64,000 bases of DNA from Agelaius tricolor (taxonomy: Eukaryota > Chordata > Aves > Passeriformes > Icteridae): NCBI GenBank assembly GCA_023055355.1, contig JALJCS010000012.1, positions 11,754,501 to 11,818,500 on the forward strand, in the 5' to 3' direction. Made by a program: the position numbers and the translations under genes. The notes under the pieces are model-generated. The model ran no database searches. It worked only from the letters and a program-made list of their open reading frames with translations, and was not told where the DNA came from. Every line of letters starts with the position of its first letter. Positions within the stretch are counted from its first letter, which is position 1. Below are positions 25,401-33,480 of the stretch, piece after piece.

Positions 25401-26554
25401 AGAAATGAGTTAAAGAGTCTTAAGTTAAATGAGGACAGACAAAGTCTTAACACAAAATTTTGTTCAATTAAAATTCAAGGATTATACTTACACAATACTG
25501 TAGTGTTGTATTTAATCCACTGACTTACATGAATTTTTACCTGGAAAAGAATTTTGCATAATCATCAGTCAGCAGTACTGACCTAAAAATATTAATAAAT
25601 TATGGAAATGCTTTATGAACATTGGATACAATGCTGCCTTAACAGTGTATAATAAGCTCTTATTTAATTCATAGGCATTTTACAAGAGAATGAAAGTTCT
25701 TATTGAATTGGATGCGAGGTACAATATTGGGTTGACAAAAGAATGGAATTGATTCTGCTCTCATTCTTAAATTTTAATTTTTACAGTAGTCACAAGTTGT
25801 AATTGTTCCACCAAATATAACTGCCCAGGAAGGATACTGTCAGGATGTTCAAGGAAAGGTTTCTGTATAAAGCTATTAAACAGATAACACCTTTCAGAAT
25901 GGTTTGTTGCTGAAAAGGTAAATGGGACAGGGCAGAAGGGAAGCTGGTTTATTAGTATTTGTTGAGCCAGGCTTTTGGAAAAGAACCCACACTTTAAACC
26001 CTGCTAGAAAAGTTGGGTTCTGTAGCAGATTACATGCACCCTGCCAAACAAAGCCAAAACAAGCAGAAGAGTGGAAGACACTGATTTCTGAGGTTCTGTC
26101 ATTGAAGGTTTCTAGAAGAATTGGAACTAAAAAAGGAGAAATTCATATGCATCTTGAAGATACTGTCTGTGACTCAAATTATGTTGAATATATTAGTTAA
26201 GAAATACTATGAAGAATGTATTTCTAACCTGGGAAAATGAAGTTTCTTACCTGAATCAGATTGGACTTTGAAAAGTTGGGTTCCTAATTAGCTTTTTCTT
26301 AACTGTTCTGATAGATTAAATGTTAATTTAATGCCAACTTACTCTGGTCTCTCAAATATTTTCCCCCTCTTTCTGTTTACTAGGCTCACTATTTGCAGCC
26401 TCTAGTGGCTGTTCAGCTAGCCATTACCCCCAATGGTACCAAAGAAGAAATAGCAATTGAGTGTAAGATCCACGGCTCACCTAATTTAAAAAATCAAGAT
26501 GACCGTGACAAGTTCCTGGGACGAATTGCCTTCAAAGTCATGATGTCTGAATAG
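4366..26554 (+). CDS. ATP1B3: Na+/K+-ATPase subunit beta-3, seven coding exons, complete
   Basis: The CDS joins 4366-4474, 11894-12022, 15561-15668, 17191-17378, 18143-18193, 23156-23242 and 26384-26554. All introns are GT-AG; phases are 1,1,1,0,0,0. The product is 280 residues, against 279 in human as I recall it. It is a type II membrane glycoprotein that assembles with an alpha subunit, needed for pump maturation and delivery to the plasma membrane. Seen in the translation: a cytoplasmic tail (1-36), one transmembrane helix (about 37-62), then an extracellular domain. Six ectodomain cysteines (128, 145, 155, 171, 192, 251) fit the three conserved beta-subunit disulfides. The conserved FPYYGK motif is at 216-221. 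NXS/T sequons are at N96, N118, N148 and N241. The start has a G at -3 and +4, with no upstream ATG in the preceding 100 bases. [14 protein letters not shown] and DDRDKFLGR argue for beta-3 rather than beta-1 or beta-2. Confidence 0.96.
4561..4705. repeat. GC-rich minisatellite in ATP1B3 intron 1
   Basis: An imperfect tandem array. The core CGGGATGCGGGAGGG begins at 4568 and 4603, and a one-base variant begins at 4663. Between them are repeated CCCGCGGGGATG blocks. Spacings are 35 and 60 bp, so units vary in length. Length polymorphism is likely. Confidence 0.75.
4772..4781. promoter_or_regulatory. MEF2 consensus site
   Basis: CTAAAAATAG matches the MEF2 consensus YTAWWWWTAR exactly and stands out as an AT island within very GC-rich intron 1. 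Binding is inferred from the motif alone. Confidence 0.45.
4798..4823 (+). other. G-quadruplex candidate
   Basis: Four runs of five or six G separated by loops of one to two bases on the coding strand, about 320 bases after the ATP1B3 donor. This satisfies the usual G3+N1-7 rule and would be present in the nascent RNA. Confidence 0.6.
4821..4855. promoter_or_regulatory. NF-kB-like and AP-1/antioxidant-response-like sites
   Basis: GGGAGTTCCC at 4821-4830 fits the kappa-B consensus. ATGACTCAGC at 4846-4855 fits both AP-1 and the antioxidant response element core RTGACNNNGC. They are 15 bases apart in the promoter-proximal part of intron 1. Motif evidence only. Confidence 0.4.
7865..7915. repeat. 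Near-perfect 23-bp inverted repeat with 5-nt loop
   Basis: Arm 7865-7887 pairs with arm 7893-7915 around the loop TGGTT. Only one of the 23 positions is mismatched (7881 with 7899). Both arms include a GTCTTCACT or complementary core and a T7/A7 end. It lies in ATP1B3 intron 1 and no repeat family was recognised in it. Confidence 0.9.
11894..12022 (+). CDS. ATP1B3: ATP1B3 coding exon 2 (transmembrane helix)
   Basis: 129 nt encoding residues 37-79 and parts of both flanking split glycines. Contains the membrane helix ([17 protein letters not shown]) and the start of the ectodomain ([10 protein letters not shown]). The acceptor is TTCTTTACAG and the donor GTAACG. Confidence 0.96.
12023..15560 (+). 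other. ATP1B3: ATP1B3 intron 2
   Basis: A 3.5 kb AT-rich intron without a recognised exon. It has a GC-rich patch at about 14625-15010 that lacks dense CpG and is probably unremarkable. Confidence 0.8.
15561..15668 (+). CDS. ATP1B3: ATP1B3 coding exon 3
   Basis: 108 nt encoding residues 80-115 plus one base. The [19 protein letters not shown] stretch corresponds to the PKP...LE.TFSRSD region of mammalian beta-3. It carries the sequon at N96. The acceptor is preceded by TTTTTCTTTTTAAG and the donor is GTAAGT. Confidence 0.93.
15669..17190 (+). other. ATP1B3: ATP1B3 intron 3
   Basis: A 1.5 kb intron. Its outstanding feature is the perfect 21-bp hairpin at 15967-16012. Otherwise it is AT-rich with no exon recognised. 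Confidence 0.8.
15967..16012. repeat. Perfect 21-bp inverted repeat with 4-nt loop
   Basis: Arm 15967-15987 is the exact reverse complement of arm 15992-16012, separated only by GACA. The arms contain CATAGGTCTTGTATTTG and its complement. No target-site duplication is obvious in the flanks, and it does not match a repeat family I know. Confidence 0.95.
17191..17378 (+). CDS. ATP1B3: ATP1B3 coding exon 4
   Basis: 188 nt encoding residues 117-178 and completing split codon 116. Contains four of the six conserved ectodomain cysteines (128, 145, 155, 171) and ends VLVKMNR in phase 0. The acceptor is TTCCATAG and the donor GTAAGT. Confidence 0.96.
17379..18142 (+). other. ATP1B3: ATP1B3 intron 4
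   Basis: A short 764-bp AT-rich intron. Nothing else was recognised in it. Confidence 0.85.
18143..18193 (+). CDS. ATP1B3: ATP1B3 coding exon 5
   Basis: A 51-nt exon encoding [17 protein letters not shown] (residues 179-195), phase 0 at both ends. It carries Cys192. Because its length is a multiple of three, skipping it would keep the frame but remove one cysteine of a disulfide pair. The acceptor is CTCCTTTAG and the donor GTCAGT. Confidence 0.94.
19295..19530 (-). mobile_element. Diverged CR1 LINE fragment (probable)
   Basis: Read on the + strand, the order CCCAGTCTGTATTTGT, then CTTGGTGCCATCAATGAA, then GAATAGGATCCAG follows the antisense of the CR1 reverse-transcriptase region as I remember it, with roughly the expected spacing. 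Similarity is patchy, so this is an old copy if real. The assignment is from memory, not from a search. Confidence 0.4.
20119..20410 (-). mobile_element. CR1 LINE 3' fragment, inserted antisense to ATP1B3
   Basis: Begins AGAGTCACAGAGTGGATAAG and continues through GGAGACTCCACACACTCTCT, GGCAGTCTATTCCAGTGCC and TTCTTCCTCATGCTCAGATG. These match the reverse complement of the avian/reptilian CR1 3' end as I know it. It is 5'-truncated, as is typical for CR1, and has no intact ORF. It supports a sauropsid, most likely avian, origin of the window. Confidence 0.88.
22499..22528. repeat. 15-bp tandem duplication
   Basis: TTATTCTTTCTTAAT occurs twice head to tail (22499-22513 and 22514-22528) in ATP1B3 intron 5. 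Confidence 0.85.
23156..23242 (+). CDS. ATP1B3: ATP1B3 coding exon 6
   Basis: 87 nt, residues 196-224, phase 0 at both ends. Encodes [20 protein letters not shown] and ends KSLH, carrying the FPYYGK signature of Na,K-ATPase beta subunits. The acceptor is TGCAATTACAG and the donor GTAAGT. Confidence 0.96.
23243..26383 (+). other. ATP1B3: ATP1B3 intron 6
   Basis: A 3.1 kb AT-rich intron. Its first 300 bases contain an unexplained, CpG-containing segment (about 23301-23545) that stays open on both strands. The 92-codon open frame at 25922-26200 has no features of a gene. Confidence 0.8.
23301..23545. other. Unassigned open, CpG-containing segment in ATP1B3 intron 6
   Basis: Balanced base composition and several CpGs (GACGTTGCACGGCGCTCAG, GACGTG) set it apart from the AT-rich intron around it. 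It is open on + from 23279 to 23545 and on - across most of the same stretch. A good-looking acceptor (CATTTCCAG, ending 23300) precedes it and a weaker GTAAAC donor follows at 23542. It cannot simply be an ATP1B3 cassette: exon 6 spliced here would read in another frame with an early stop, and the intervening intron would be only 58 bp. It may be a remnant of a transposon or gene fragment that I cannot name. Confidence 0.35.
26384..26554 (+). CDS. ATP1B3: ATP1B3 coding exon 7 and stop codon
   Basis: 171 nt encoding residues 225-280 and the TAG stop (26552-26554). Contains the YLQPLVAVQ strand, the NGT sequon (N241), Cys251 in [10 protein letters not shown], and the DDRDKFLGR motif near the C-terminus. 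The acceptor is CTGTTTACTAG. Confidence 0.96.
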   Translation, partial: AHYLQPLVAVQLAITPNGTKEEIAIECKIHGSPNLKNQDDRDKFLGRIAFKVMMSE

Positions 26555-27315
26555 CTGGAGTAAGCCCTCTCCACCAAGTAAATGTTGTGTTGTCTGTTTG
26601 TATCAGCTGGACATGCCATCCTAGGATATGAGACCACCTTGAAGAATGTTAAGGTGGTTCATGGCGTTCAGGGTAGCATAATAATATGCTTCCAAATTGT
26701 ATGTTTAAATTCCCTTAAAATAAATGCCTATCCTGCTTTTTGCCTGCCCTGTTGGAACAGTGTACAGACTATAGTTATGTCATAGGGACCTGTAAATAGC
26801 TGTTTTCAAACACATAATAATGGTGACCTTTGTCCTGCTCTAAAATGTGGTTTTATCCTCCAAGTGAGTGTCTCAAGCTTAATGTGCTGTGCTCTGTAAA
26901 TATTGTATTGATTTAACACTGGTTTAACTGTCATATCTCAATGCTGACACAGTTAGAGGGATAAATAATAAATGGTACCTGATTGACATAGTGATTTCTT
27001 TGTAAGAGTAAACACCTCCACCATAAATCGTGTGTATGGGAATGGGTGGGTCAGTGGATGGATGGCTGTGTGGAGATGCCTTAAATTGTAGACTGGGTGG
27101 CGTGGGAGAACTGAAGTGGATTTTAAGAGTTGGTATGAATATCTGAAAGTAAGTGCTCAACTAGTACTTTCTTGTGCTTGTCACTGTGCAAGTATTGTGT
27201 ACATGTAATACTTGGTATAGAGTTTGGTGTTCTAGCTGAGGAATTGAACCTTTCTTTGTGTTGTTAATTGCTTGTAATATGTGGAGCACAAATAAAATCT
27301 ACAATATTTTGAAAC
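26555..27315 (+). other. ATP1B3: ATP1B3 3' UTR
   Basis: About 760 bases from the stop codon to just past the last strong AATAAA. Candidate signals are at 26719-26724, 26967-26972 and 27291-27296, so alternative 3' ends are possible. The exact end is inferred. Confidence 0.65.
27291..27296 (+). terminator. ATP1B3: Probable main poly(A) signal of ATP1B3
   Basis: AATAAA in the context GCACAAATAAAATC, followed by a T-rich stretch. It would give a 3' UTR of about 760 nt. A further AATAAA at 29034-29039 could serve rare read-through transcripts. Confidence 0.6.
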
Positions 27316-30300
27316 TTTTTAGTTCAGAAATATCAATAGAAAACAATTTAAATAGTTTAGGATCCTGGTAACAGTTGTACAACAGAGCTGCTTGAAAGAA
27401 GTGGCCTCACTATTGTGGGAATAGGCTTTGATTTTCCAATGAAAAAAATTTTGGAAGAACCTCTGTTTAAGGAAAAAAAAAGGAAAAGAAAGGATTGTCT
27501 TGATTAAACATTCTTGTTTAATTTATATATCTGTTTTGTCGCATCATTTTAACATCTCACGTCTTCATCTGCTCTTTCATCTTGAACTTTCCATGTGTTT
27601 CATCATCATCCATTTAGAAAATTGGTGTCATCAACTGCTTTGTAGAAATACCTTGTTGACTTGGGGCTTGTTACTTGCAATGTAACCTAAAGTGCAGCTG
27701 CTAAAATGACTCCAGCCAGTCTGGTTTACTTGTGACTGCTGCTCACTTTGAACCAGGCTGAGCCATGCTGTTGGGCTGACTTGGGCAGTTGAGCTGACAT
27801 GCAATTTATATTACTCTTCCCCAAGGTTTTTGTGTCTTTCTGTCTTGGGGGGGTGGGCTTGAGCTTATGGTTCACATTTTGATGTCTTCCCAATATTAAA
27901 GACCACAGCAAATCTGCATTTGTGTAAATACCTGTATGTTGTACTAGTTAGGCCCAAATTTGTTACTTAACAACTTTTATACCTAATTATTACAGTGGTT
28001 TTTAATATTTTATTTAAACAAATTAAATGAAGGATTTCTAAAATTCAAGATCCAGTCTTAATGCCCTGCTTTGTTTGGGGCCAGTCTAAGCCACATTAGT
28101 GAAAAACTTAACAGCTGTGCAAGCCTACACTGATGCACAGTTGGAGGAAGCTGCTCTTAATGGGACTTGAACAGTGTCTTAAACCTCATTAAAAATAGAT
28201 TTATATTGATCTGATACCATTCAGCATGCTTTTTGTTGTCTACAAAGAAAAAGTTGTTGTTCCTACAATAGGCAATGAATATTTTTGTAATAATGGCATG
28301 CATTAATACTGAATGAGATGTTCTTTCAAAATATTCCATTACTAATGTTTTAAATGATGCACTTTTAGAGCTGGGATACCTGGCTTCTTGAAGATATGAC
28401 TAATTGCTTCTCCGTGTATTAATACTGCCTGAAAGTATTTTAATAGTTGTGAGGGACCTTAAGTGTAGATGTTGCATCTGACAATGAAAAGGACTAGCTT
28501 CATGTAAAAACTTCTCACTTGTGTTCACTTAGGAATGGTAAGAAGTTCTGGAGAAACACTCAGTTTTCAAATGAGCTTGTTTTTTGCAACAATTTCTCTT
28601 TTGACTTGTCTATAGACAAAGCATGAAATGGCAACTTTTCACCAGCACTTTTCAGACAGGTAAAACTCAATAAACTCCTGTTCTCCCTAGATTCTGTACA
28701 AGTGTTTTTTGTTTTTTGAATTTTTTTTTTTTTAAATTTAAACATGTAAAGATTATCACTTGGGGGGAGGAGGGGAGGAAGAAAAAACCACAACTTTTGG
28801 AAGGGTTCAGCTATCAAAATAAGCATGTAAATAGTATGTGGGTAGTAAGTCTAGTGTTAAGCTATTTAATTAAACTGAACTATTTCTAATTTTTATTTCT
28901 TTATCTTGAGTAGGTAAAGGATACAGCAATTATCTGTAAAGAGGTGTACAGGCTATTAGGACAGGATAAAATTACTGTTTTCCTTCATATGAACTTCAGA
29001 GTAAAGGTTTCTTAGCCTTCATTGTAAATTATGAATAAAGATTTAAATTAGCTACCATGTTACCAGAAACCTGAAATGTTTAACTTTTGTACTGGTAAAT
29101 TCTTACTAGGTAATTTTTAGTGCCTTCAAATCTGGAACAAGGCTGTTTAATTTCAAAGCTGTAAAATGGCCAGTGTGTGTCCAAATCAGCTGAGGTTCCT
29201 TCTCCTTGCCATGCCCCACTCCCCCTGCCTCCCCCCAGGTGAGCACACACAGGGTTACAGGGGAGGCTGAGGAGAAGCTTGTCAAAGACAAAATGAGCTG
29301 TAAGGCTTTATTTACTTATTATTACTTTATTTATCCAGCCTGCAGTAGGTAAGGTGCTCCCTTGGGGACAGATGCCATTTAGCACTGACTAGTAATTAAT
29401 TACTTTCAGCTGGGGATGATGCTGCTTGTAGAACAGTAGTAAAGAAAACTCCTTCCTTTTGTACTGAAATGTCTGCTGTAGAAGTTCTGCAGCACTGGAG
29501 AGAAAATCTGGATGGAAATGAAGAGTAGAAGGAAGAGTTGTAGACTAAAGGAGTTGTGAATCAGTATGGAAACAAAAACAAGAGTGGGGAGGGTGGGTAT
29601 TGTTTTCTGTGTTTTTAATCCCCTGCACCCTGCCTCTTTCTCAGTAGGAGATTTGGAAAGGAAAAATATATTTCTCAGCACCAAGTCCTGCTGAATGATT
29701 TCATACAGTTCTTTAAATGCAGTGTTCTCAGGAGCCTGGTACTGAACCTGGATTTGCCCTATTTAAGTTTACTTCTCTGTGAAGTTTATTCATCATTATT
29801 TTTGGAGAGATTGAGTTAAATAGAGCTTGAAGTGGAACAAGAACTTTGCATCAGAAGGTACACTTTGGTCTTCTTAAAAAATGAGGTAGGTCGCCTGTGA
29901 TGGAGAAAACTGCATAATTTAAGGGTTTCTGGAAAAATCCTAAATGAGAAGAGTATGTGGGCAGCTCTGAGTGTGGATTTAAAAACCACAGAATGCTCAA
30001 AGCTTTAATCTTAAAAATTTTTGCAATCAGAGCTTTGACTTCCCTTCTTGTCTAAAAAGCTCATGGTCATCAATGTATTTGGAACAAAAAATCTTCATAT
30101 TCAAGTATAGAAAGTTTACTTAGCCATGTATATTGTGTATTAGAGAGGATTATCTTCTTTTGAATTTGCTTTACACATGTACAGAACAGAAATGTGTCCT
30201 TCAGTACCCAAATGTTATGTGACTTGTGAGCGTATTATGCTATTTCTATTCTTCTGACACAAGAGAGCCCCTACAGTGATAACTCCTCCAGGGTTTATTG

Positions 30301-32500
30301 TCCCTAACAAGGTCTCTCTTAAACCTGCTGGGCTGCAGATTCTAACCTCAGAAACTGCCACTTCACTCCTAATTACAAATGGGACAGATGCACTTAACAC
30401 CATAAATATTTTAATGGCTTTTATTTAGTACCAAGTTCTCTTAACATTTTAAGTGTTCTTGTGAATGTGAAAAAGCTTTAGTAGTGTTAGGTCCCTGTTA
30501 ATAGTTAGGTTACATTTGGTAGTGGAATTAATGAAAGTGTGTCAAAGATCTCCTTTGATAAAACTTTTAGTTCTCTGAGGTTGCTGGAGTTTTGGAGGAT
30601 GTGTAGAAGAGGACACCTTTCTTCTGAACACAGCTGGCTGGTGGGCCAAGAGAGAGGATCCCTGTACTGCTACCCAGGTCATGGTTTGTCATCAGTCACA
30701 CACACTGCTCTCATTTGAGGTGTTCTGCAGGAAGTGCAGCCTAGAAGGGCCAAGAAAGAGCAATGCAGGTCAGTGCCTATGAACAGCTTACTGACTTGGC
30801 CATTTGATCTTTTTGAAATAATGTGCACGATCTCTAGGTAAAAATGATACAGATGATGATTGGTCTGGATGCTGCTAATGGCTTGACAAATACCTTGAAA
30901 ATTATAGTCTGTCACCTGTGTTTTAGTGGATCCATGTGTTAGTCTAAAGACTTGACTTCCTGCTGCAGTGTCCCACTGTCAAGCAGAAAGCTGCTGCAGT
31001 GGATCTCATGTTTCCAAATGTCCCAATGTGTTAAAGTAGGTCAGAAATTGCATAAGATGCCATTACTGGAAACTGCTGTAGGCTGACTTGCATATGAAAA
31101 CTCAGCAGTGCAACTGGCAAATGCACTCTGACAAAGAGAAATGCAGCCATGGCTTAAAACATGACAAGAGAGCTCTCTGAAATCTCCCTAGGATATGAAT
31201 GGCTGTTGGAACTGTGAGATGTCTTTGCCCCTTCAGTTCATGTTCCTGCTATCTGCTGAGCCAGAGCTGCTTGCCTGGCTTGTCAGGGGGGCTCACGTTG
31301 TTCTTATCTGCAGGGAACTCAGGCACATGGCTCCTTAACTCCTTCTGCACCATACAAAATACATTCTGTGTTCCCCTGCTGGCCAAGCTCCTTGAGAGCA
31401 AACAGCACACAGCACACTGCCAGTCCTGTAAAGGCAAGGATCTGGAGCAGCTCTTCACTGACTGAGGGATTGCTGGTGATTAGGAAGGGCCAGTGGAGTG
31501 TGGGGCTAAGTGCACAAGGCTCTGCAGTTTCTCTGTTCAGTTTAACACCACCAAGCCTGAGGAGCACTGAGCAGGGTACAGCTTGTGCATTTTCTCTCTT
31601 CCCTAGCACTGTCTCAGAGCTTTAGCACATTCCTGGGTGTCCAATTCATGCAGTATTTTACCCACTATATATAGTTACAAAAACATGCCAATGGAGAAGG
31701 AAAAAATAATTCTGGAAGTACCTTAGTCCCTCCCCAGGGTGCCTGCTTGTTCTGCTGTATGTGCATCCTGTGCCATGAAACCAGACCCACTTAGTTAGGA
31801 ATGTCTGATGGCCCACTCTCTTCCATGCCCTTGGACTTCACTACATGTTACTTTCAGGTTTTTTATCTTTTATTAATTTGAACACTGGAAAAGGTTTTTT
31901 TTGAATTGGGGTTTTTTTTTTTTTGCTACTGATATTTTCATATAAACTTTTCTAATACAAGTTTAACCAGTTGAATAGAAACAAGAGAACTCCCAGTTGT
32001 GGGGATTATATCTATTGATAATCAGACTGAGGTATATTTGTCTGCAATTATATTTTAAAATTATTATTATATTTTAAAATTATCTTTTAGTTCAATGTAT
32101 TTTTAAACTCTGAATGGATCATTACTCAGAAAATATACTGCTTGGTGATACATTTTACAAAGATTTGAAATATGGGCACTCCTCCATGAAATGAATGAAT
32201 TTGTAGTAATTTCTGAAAAATCTTCACCATCCAGGACTGCTTTATTTCCTGGAATTGTTGCCTCTCTGGGTGTATGTGCCCATTTGTCATCATGCCAATC
32301 ACCCATTTCCTACAGATAAATAGAGGGTCGATAACAGCCATCTCAGGAGCACACACACAGTTGTACAGTTAGATGTGCTGGAAGGTCTGCAGTTAATGTA
32401 CAAACCTCAGCTCGTCTCTGCCAGTCCCAAAGCTTCTGCTCCTCCTTTTGCTGCTCAAGGGCCAACAAATAGTTGTCTGATAAATGCTCTGATACAGTTG
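27316..32500. other. Intergenic region between ATP1B3 and the orphan CpG island
   Basis: AT-rich sequence with no supported gene. Contains a G-run patch (28760-28780), a GC-rich patch at about 31200-31620 and a 19-bp-spaced duplication of TTATATTTTAAAATTA (32048-32063 and 32067-32082). Open frames in it are short and lack recognisable domains. Confidence 0.65.
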
Positions 32501-32960
32501 ACTCAGTCATTTGGCAACGGCCTCTAGACAGAGTAGCCCTATCACATCCAATCTTAATTTAATAGAATTAATGCATTGCCTGATGACAGAAAACCGCAAG
32601 GTAGAAGCTTGGCAGAACATTAAGAAGTTTTTCAGCCTAGATAGAATGTCTAGAACTCGGCTTTAGTCATGCTAATGAGATGATGAGAAAATATCAAAAG
32701 GTGAGAAGGTTTGAAAGTAATAACAATAAAAACCTGGGCTTTCACGGGGCTTACATCAGCCTGGCCATCCCGATTGCAAAGAGCCGGCAGCTGTGTTAAC
32801 CTGCATATCTTATTAGCAACAGTTACAACAGCTTTTTCTACAACTTGGTTAATTTAGTATTAACTATACTTAATGGCTTGTTTATGGTCATGTGAAAGTG
32901 TTATCTTCGCGTTAAGATGCTAATCCCCAACTCTCCAGAAATCAGGAATATTTATAAACA
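32500..32960. promoter_or_regulatory. Candidate enhancer next to the orphan CpG island
   Basis: AT-rich sequence packed with developmental transcription-factor motifs: repeated TAAT/ATTA homeodomain cores (about 32553-32575 and 32845-32880), a CAGCTG E-box near 32790, and a GTTAAT/ATTAAC palindrome (32848-32864). A TATTTATAAACA stretch at about 32949-32960 could be a TATA-like or forkhead site. It ends directly at the GC-rich island. Its character resembles vertebrate conserved non-coding elements, but conservation cannot be measured here. Confidence 0.4.
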
Positions 32961-32974
32961 GGTGGTGGCTTTAG

Positions 32975-33480
32975 CAGCGGCGTTCCCCGGCTCCCAGCGC
33001 CCCAGGCCCGCGGAGGAGCGCGGGGCGCGGCGTGACCGAGCGCGCGCGGGCCGTTACCGTGAGGGCAGGGCGCGAGCGCGGCCCCTCAGGGCACCGAGCG
33101 GCGGGCGGGATGCGGGAACCGCGGGCGGGCAGCGCAGGCGGGCGGCCCAGGTACCGTGGGCGGCACGCAGCACCGTGGGTGGGCAGGCCAGGGCAGGGGC
33201 AGCAGGCGCGGCCGGGTCGGCGGCGGAGCGGGTGCGGTGCCCGCCGGTACCGGAGCCAGAGGCCGCCGGCCCGCCTGGGCTCGGCCCCGCGGGTGCCGGG
33301 GCGGATCCCGGCCCGTCTGTGCCCCTGCAGCCGGGGAGGGGAAGGCGCTGGGCGGGGGGCCCCGCTCCGGAGCACGGAGGGCGTGCGGGAGCTGCGGGGG
33401 CGGTAGTGGGGTGAGAGAAGGGGGTCTGTGCAGGGCAGTGAGTGCGGAGAGCGGCCCCGGCTGAGCCATCGCCGAGCGGG
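32975..33480. promoter_or_regulatory. Orphan CpG island between ATP1B3 and TFDP2
   Basis: About 500 bases of dense CpG in AT-rich intergenic DNA. It is some 6 kb past the ATP1B3 end and 3 kb past the inferred TFDP2 end, so it is not the start of either known gene. Possible donors lie nearby: GTGAGA at about 33411 on the + strand and AAAG|GTAAGAG on the - strand (exon edge 33763). An unannotated non-coding transcript starting here is plausible but unproven. Long open frames across it are GC artefacts. Confidence 0.6.

Noticed and set aside
25922..26200. 92-codon open frame in ATP1B3 intron 6
   Set aside because: No recognisable domain, no splice or promoter context, and AT-rich intronic composition.
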